From an uncultured Verrucomicrobiota bacterium (lineage in GTDB: Bacteria; Verrucomicrobiota; Kiritimatiellia; RFP12; UBA1067): a stretch of DNA of 54,716 bases. Positions 51,941 through 54,716 of the stretch are shown piece after piece. The position numbers were made by a program, and so were the translations under genes. How positions within the stretch are numbered: the stretch's first letter is position 1; each line of letters begins with the position of its first letter. The DNA is taken from assembly GCA_945483525.1 (NCBI GenBank), contig CALYRV010000002.1, forward strand, positions 1 through 54,716. Direction: 5' to 3'. The notes under the pieces were generated by a model. That model saw only the letters and a list, made by a program, of their open reading frames with translations. It made no database searches and was not told the DNA's origin.

Positions 51941-53674
51941 ATGGCGGTGCAGGAAGAACAATGGAAACTGGCGAAGTCCGTCGTTGACGAGGGCGGGCTC
52001 TCGGTGATCGCCGCTTCCGGCGACTGCGATTATCTCCGCGGCGATTTTGCCGCGAAGGGCATTGAGGCCGAAGTCGTCGCGCTCGATACCAGGACCTATC
52101 GCGACAAAGGTGCCGCGCTCAAGGCCGCGTTCGAGGCGACGAAGGGGGAATATGTCTTAGTGCTCGGGCAGGGCAATGCCGACACCGCGGCGCTTCTGCC
52201 GCGGTATCTCGAGGAGATGACCGTCAAGTGCGCCGATATCGTGATGGGCTCGAAGCGTCATCCCGAATCCAAGGTCGCCTATCCCTGGCATCGCCGGATC
52301 CTCAGCCGCGTTTATTTCGGCTTCGTTCGCTTCTTCCTCGGCGTCAAGGTGTCCGATACCGAATCCGGCATCACGCTTTACCGCCGTGAGACGCTCAAGT
52401 ACGCGCTCGAACGGATGCTCGCGAAGTCCGCGGCCTTCGAACTCGAGATACTCGCAATCGCGTCCGAAAAGGGCGCACGGATCTTCGAGGCCCCGGTCGT
52501 GAGCGGAAGGTATTCCGCATCCCCGGCTGTTGTCGCGAAGGATGGCGGTAATCGGTCGGATGGCGCTGACGTCGGTGCGAAATCAGCTGGGGATGCGGAA
52601 TCCTTTCCGCTCCGTATTTCCAGGCGGTTCGCGTGGAGTAAGATCAACGATACGCTTGCTGTCTTCTACCGCCTCAAGATCCTGCGCTATTACGCGATGT
52701 GCCTGGTGCCGAAGAAGCTTGATCATGATCCGCTGGTGTCCGTCGTCATCGCGTGTCCCAACCGCAGTTGGATGCTTGATGAATGTCTTGCGGCGCTTGC
52801 GAAGCAAACCTACCGCAATTTCGAGGTCATCGTGCTGCCGGATGAGGAGTTGAAGTGTGAAGCTGAAGAAAGGAGTGTTCGGTTTATTGCGACGGGGAAG
52901 GTGCGTCCGGCGGAGAAGCGCAATCTCGGCATCAAGGAGGCGAAGGGAGAGATCGTCGCGTTCATCGATGATGACGCGTATCCCGATGCGCACTGGCTCG
53001 AATATGCGGTAAAGTATTTCGGCGAGCCGTCGATCGGCGCTGTCGGAGGACCTGGTGTGACGCCGCCTGGTGACAAGTTGCTCGCGAAGATCGGGGGCCG
53101 CGTTTACGACAACATCCTCGTCTCTGGCAATTTTCGATATCGCTATAAAGCGGGCGGCGTGAGGATGGATGTTGAGGACTATCCGAGCTGCAACCTGTTT
53201 GTCCGTAAGGACCTTATGGAGAAGTTCGGCGGTTACCGCACCGACTTCTGGCCGGGCGAGGATACGCTTCTCTGCAAGGACATCCTCGACAACTGGAAGC
53301 GCATCGTCTACGATCCGTGGGTGGTGGTGTATCATCACCGGCGACCCGTCTTCGCGCCGCATCTCCGGCAGCTTGGACGCTATGCCTTCCACCGCGGGTA
53401 CTTCTGCAAGCGGTATCCGTCGAACTCGTTTCGGCTTAGCTACTTCGTGCCGACGGCGTTCGTCTGCGGATTTCTGTTGCTTCCGTGGCTGTGGCCGCTT
53501 TACGCGTTCTACGGAGCGGTAGTGTTGGCGACGTCGTTTTCAATTAAGCCAGCGAACTGGTTGCTGACTGTGGTCGGAGTGATTGCTTCTCATTTCTGGT
53601 ATGGAATCCGTTTCGCGCAGGGCATTCTCTCGAAGAAGGCGCCTTGCGAATATATTGGAAAGGATCATGCGTAA
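51941..53674 (+). CDS. Membrane glycosyltransferase with two GT2-like domains
   Basis: In this 577-aa protein the second half is a complete GT2 transferase: VSVVIACPNRSW, FIDDDAYPD (DxD), GGPGVTPPG and DFWPGEDTLLCKD, then C-terminal membrane helices (about 505-560). The first ~190 residues resemble the end of a dolichol-phosphate-mannose-synthase-like GT2 (IVMGSKRHPES, SDTESGITLYRRE), but the donor-binding aspartates are missing (LGQGNAD where a DxD is expected). It begins 1 nt after the beta-helix stop. A GA-rich run at 52845-52876 encodes ELKCEAEERS, a probable repeat insertion. Possible role: decorating surface glycans or the neighbouring exported proteins. Confidence 0.78.
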   Translation: MAVQEEQWKLAKSVVDEGGLSVIAASGDCDYLRGDFAAKGIEAEVVALDTRTYRDKGAALKAAFEATKGEYVLVLGQGNADTAALLPRYLEEMTVKCADIVMGSKRHPESKVAYPWHRRILSRVYFGFVRFFLGVKVSDTESGITLYRRETLKYALERMLAKSAAFELEILAIASEKGARIFEAPVVSGRYSASPAVVAKDGGNRSDGADVGAKSAGDAESFPLRISRRFAWSKINDTLAVFYRLKILRYYAMCLVPKKLDHDPLVSVVIACPNRSWMLDECLAALAKQTYRNFEVIVLPDEELKCEAEERSVRFIATGKVRPAEKRNLGIKEAKGEIVAFIDDDAYPDAHWLEYAVKYFGEPSIGAVGGPGVTPPGDKLLAKIGGRVYDNILVSGNFRYRYKAGGVRMDVEDYPSCNLFVRKDLMEKFGGYRTDFWPGEDTLLCKDILDNWKRIVYDPWVVVYHHRRPVFAPHLRQLGRYAFHRGYFCKRYPSNSFRLSYFVPTAFVCGFLLLPWLWPLYAFYGAVVLATSFSIKPANWLLTVVGVIASHFWYGIRFAQGILSKKAPCEYIGKDHA

Positions 53675-53708
53675 GGAGTTAGGAAGTAGGAATTAGGAGT
53701 TAGGAGTG
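53675..53708 (+). repeat. GA-rich heptad-like repeat (TTAGGAG) before plsY
   Basis: Units of TTAGGAG/TAGGAA fill the whole gap between the genes. The last unit supplies the Shine-Dalgarno of plsY. Confidence 0.65.
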
Positions 53709-54374
53709 ATGGAAGATAAAATTGTTTTTGTAGCGTGGGTGTTGGGCGCGTATCTGATTGGTGGTATCCCGTTCGGATATCTCATCGGGAAGATGCGTGG
53801 TGTCGATGTCCGTACCGTCGGTTCGAAGAACATCGGTGCGACGAATGTCTTTCGAACGGTCGGTAAGAAATGGGGCCTTCTTGCTTTTCTTTGCGACGTG
53901 ATGAAGGGCCTGCTCCCAGTTATGATCACGAAGTATTTAGTCCATAACTCTTCACTCTTCACTCTTCACTCTTCACTTCCCCTCTTCGTCGGTATCGCCT
54001 GTGTCGCCGGACATATGCTCACGCCGTACATCACGGACGAGAAGGGGCGCCGCTTCCACGGTGGTAAGGGTGTCGCGACGGCGTTTGGCATGCTGCTCGG
54101 ACTCATTCCAGCGCTGGTCGGCATCGCCTTCGGAATTTTCGCGCTCGTCTTCGCGTGTTCGCACTTCATTTCGCTCGGATCGATCAGCGCCGCCGCGTTC
54201 CTCGCGGTCGCAATCTGGTTCCCGATCCTCGGAACCGTCGGTTACCACGACATCCCGCAGTGCGTACTTGTCACCTTGATCGCGCTCTTCGTCATCTGGA
54301 AACACCGAGCGAACATCGGACGGCTCGTCCATGGAAACGAAAACAAGATCTTCCTTTTTAAGAAAAAGACTTAA
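53709..54374 (+). CDS. plsY: Glycerol-3-phosphate acyltransferase PlsY
   Basis: This 221-aa inner-membrane enzyme transfers acyl groups from acyl-phosphate to glycerol-3-phosphate. The three PlsY motifs are present: GSKNIGATNVFRT, FHGGKGVAT and WKHRANIGRL. Several membrane helices are visible. Residues ~80-92 (HNSSLFTLHSSL) are encoded by a CTCTTCA repeat (53947-53981) and look like an in-frame insertion in a loop. ATG 53709 follows GGAG within the upstream repeat; GTG 53706 is an alternative. Confidence 0.93.
   Translation: MEDKIVFVAWVLGAYLIGGIPFGYLIGKMRGVDVRTVGSKNIGATNVFRTVGKKWGLLAFLCDVMKGLLPVMITKYLVHNSSLFTLHSSLPLFVGIACVAGHMLTPYITDEKGRRFHGGKGVATAFGMLLGLIPALVGIAFGIFALVFACSHFISLGSISAAAFLAVAIWFPILGTVGYHDIPQCVLVTLIALFVIWKHRANIGRLVHGNENKIFLFKKKT
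53947..53981 (+). repeat. CT-rich heptamer repeat inside plsY
   Basis: Four tandem CTCTTCA-type units followed by CTTCCCCTC, in frame within a hydrophilic loop of the gene. Confidence 0.7.
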
Positions 54375-54418
54375 GCAACCACTGTCGACCTCTACCTATT
54401 CTCTAATTTCTAAATATT

Positions 54419-54716
54419 ATGAAGAACAATAAGCTAGTCAGAATCACCGACACCACCCTCCGTGACGCGCATCAGTCGCTTTGGGCGACGCGCATGCGGA
54501 CGGACGATATTCTCAAGATCGCAGAAGAGATCGACAATGCAGGCTTCTATTCGCTGGAATGCTGGGGCGGCGCGACGTTCGACGTCTGTATGCGGTTCCT
54601 CCGCGAAAATCCGTGGGAGCGTCTCCGTCAGCTCAAGAAGGTGTGCAAGAACACGCCGCTTCAGATGCTCTTCCGCGGACAGAACATCCTCGGCTACAAG
54701 CACTATCCGGACGACA
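54419..54716 (+). CDS. Pyruvate carboxylase subunit B / oxaloacetate decarboxylase alpha subunit (N-terminal part)
   Basis: The first 99 codons are in the window and run off its end. [19 protein letters not shown] is the carboxyltransferase (HMG-CoA lyase-like barrel) start with the metal-binding Asp. [23 protein letters not shown] and [11 protein letters not shown] are family signatures. The complete protein should carry a conserved-carboxylase and biotinyl domain. The choice between PycB and OadA depends on partners outside the window. ATG 54419 follows a CT-rich gap after plsY. Confidence 0.9.
   Translation, partial: MKNNKLVRITDTTLRDAHQSLWATRMRTDDILKIAEEIDNAGFYSLECWGGATFDVCMRFLRENPWERLRQLKKVCKNTPLQMLFRGQNILGYKHYPDD

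Noticed and set aside
1..54716. CRISPR array or cas genes
   Set aside because: No regularly spaced direct repeats and no cas-like proteins seen; the only tandem repeats are short CT/GA-rich runs.

Overview
The window reads as chromosomal DNA of a Gram-negative, polysaccharide-degrading bacterium, most plausibly from the PVC superphylum (Kiritimatiellota or Lentisphaerae-like, gut or marine). The assignment is an inference from gene content: a fucose operon with an exported GH29 fucosidase, a PPi-dependent phosphofructokinase, Aat, a lipoprotein, an outer-membrane barrel with terminal Phe, very large exported clan GH-A and beta-helix proteins, and a recurring extended -10 promoter (TGnTATAAT). 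All intact genes lie on the plus strand; the only minus-strand coding trace is a short gene relic.

Layout. 1-3.3 kb: membrane PP2C/SpoIIE-type phosphatase and a CPBP protease. 3.3-10.9 kb: iorA, a small HxGH nucleotidyltransferase, a fucokinase-like GHMP kinase, FucP, GH29 alpha-L-fucosidase and FucI, which form a fucose harvesting and activation operon. 10.9-20.3 kb: housekeeping genes (RlmI-like, a DUF4886-type SGNH lipoprotein, RlmN, tRNA-Val(CAC), L31, RF1, stand-alone CoaB, DnaE). 20.3-28.3 kb: accessory island with a RAYT transposase between 70-bp repeats, two copies of a 66-nt promoter-linked RNA element, a frameshifted rhuM, a structured RNA region, an A+T-rich methyltransferase plus putative restriction enzyme, small orphan genes, palindromic repeats, a DUF4143 ATPase and a shikimate kinase relic. 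28.3-35.3 kb: aat with a short upstream ORF, a beta-CASP RNase, pfp, NfeD plus SPFH, ComF and PurF-like. 35.3-53.7 kb: an exported-protein locus with two paralogous ~1,240-aa clan GH-A proteins flanking an outer-membrane protein and a sugar-isomerase-family protein that carries a signal peptide, then two beta-helix giants and a double GT2 glycosyltransferase. 53.7 kb to the end: plsY and the start of a pyruvate carboxylase subunit B/oxaloacetate decarboxylase alpha gene.

Cross-cutting signals. Many extended -10 boxes sit 6-9 nt before a start codon, which implies leaderless or near-leaderless mRNAs. CT/GA-rich short repeats occur between genes and also, in frame, inside at least two genes. 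The most interesting unexplained item is the duplicated promoter-plus-RNA element at 21605-21685 and 22835-22915. Its second copy runs into a long imperfect hairpin just upstream of the methyltransferase operon.
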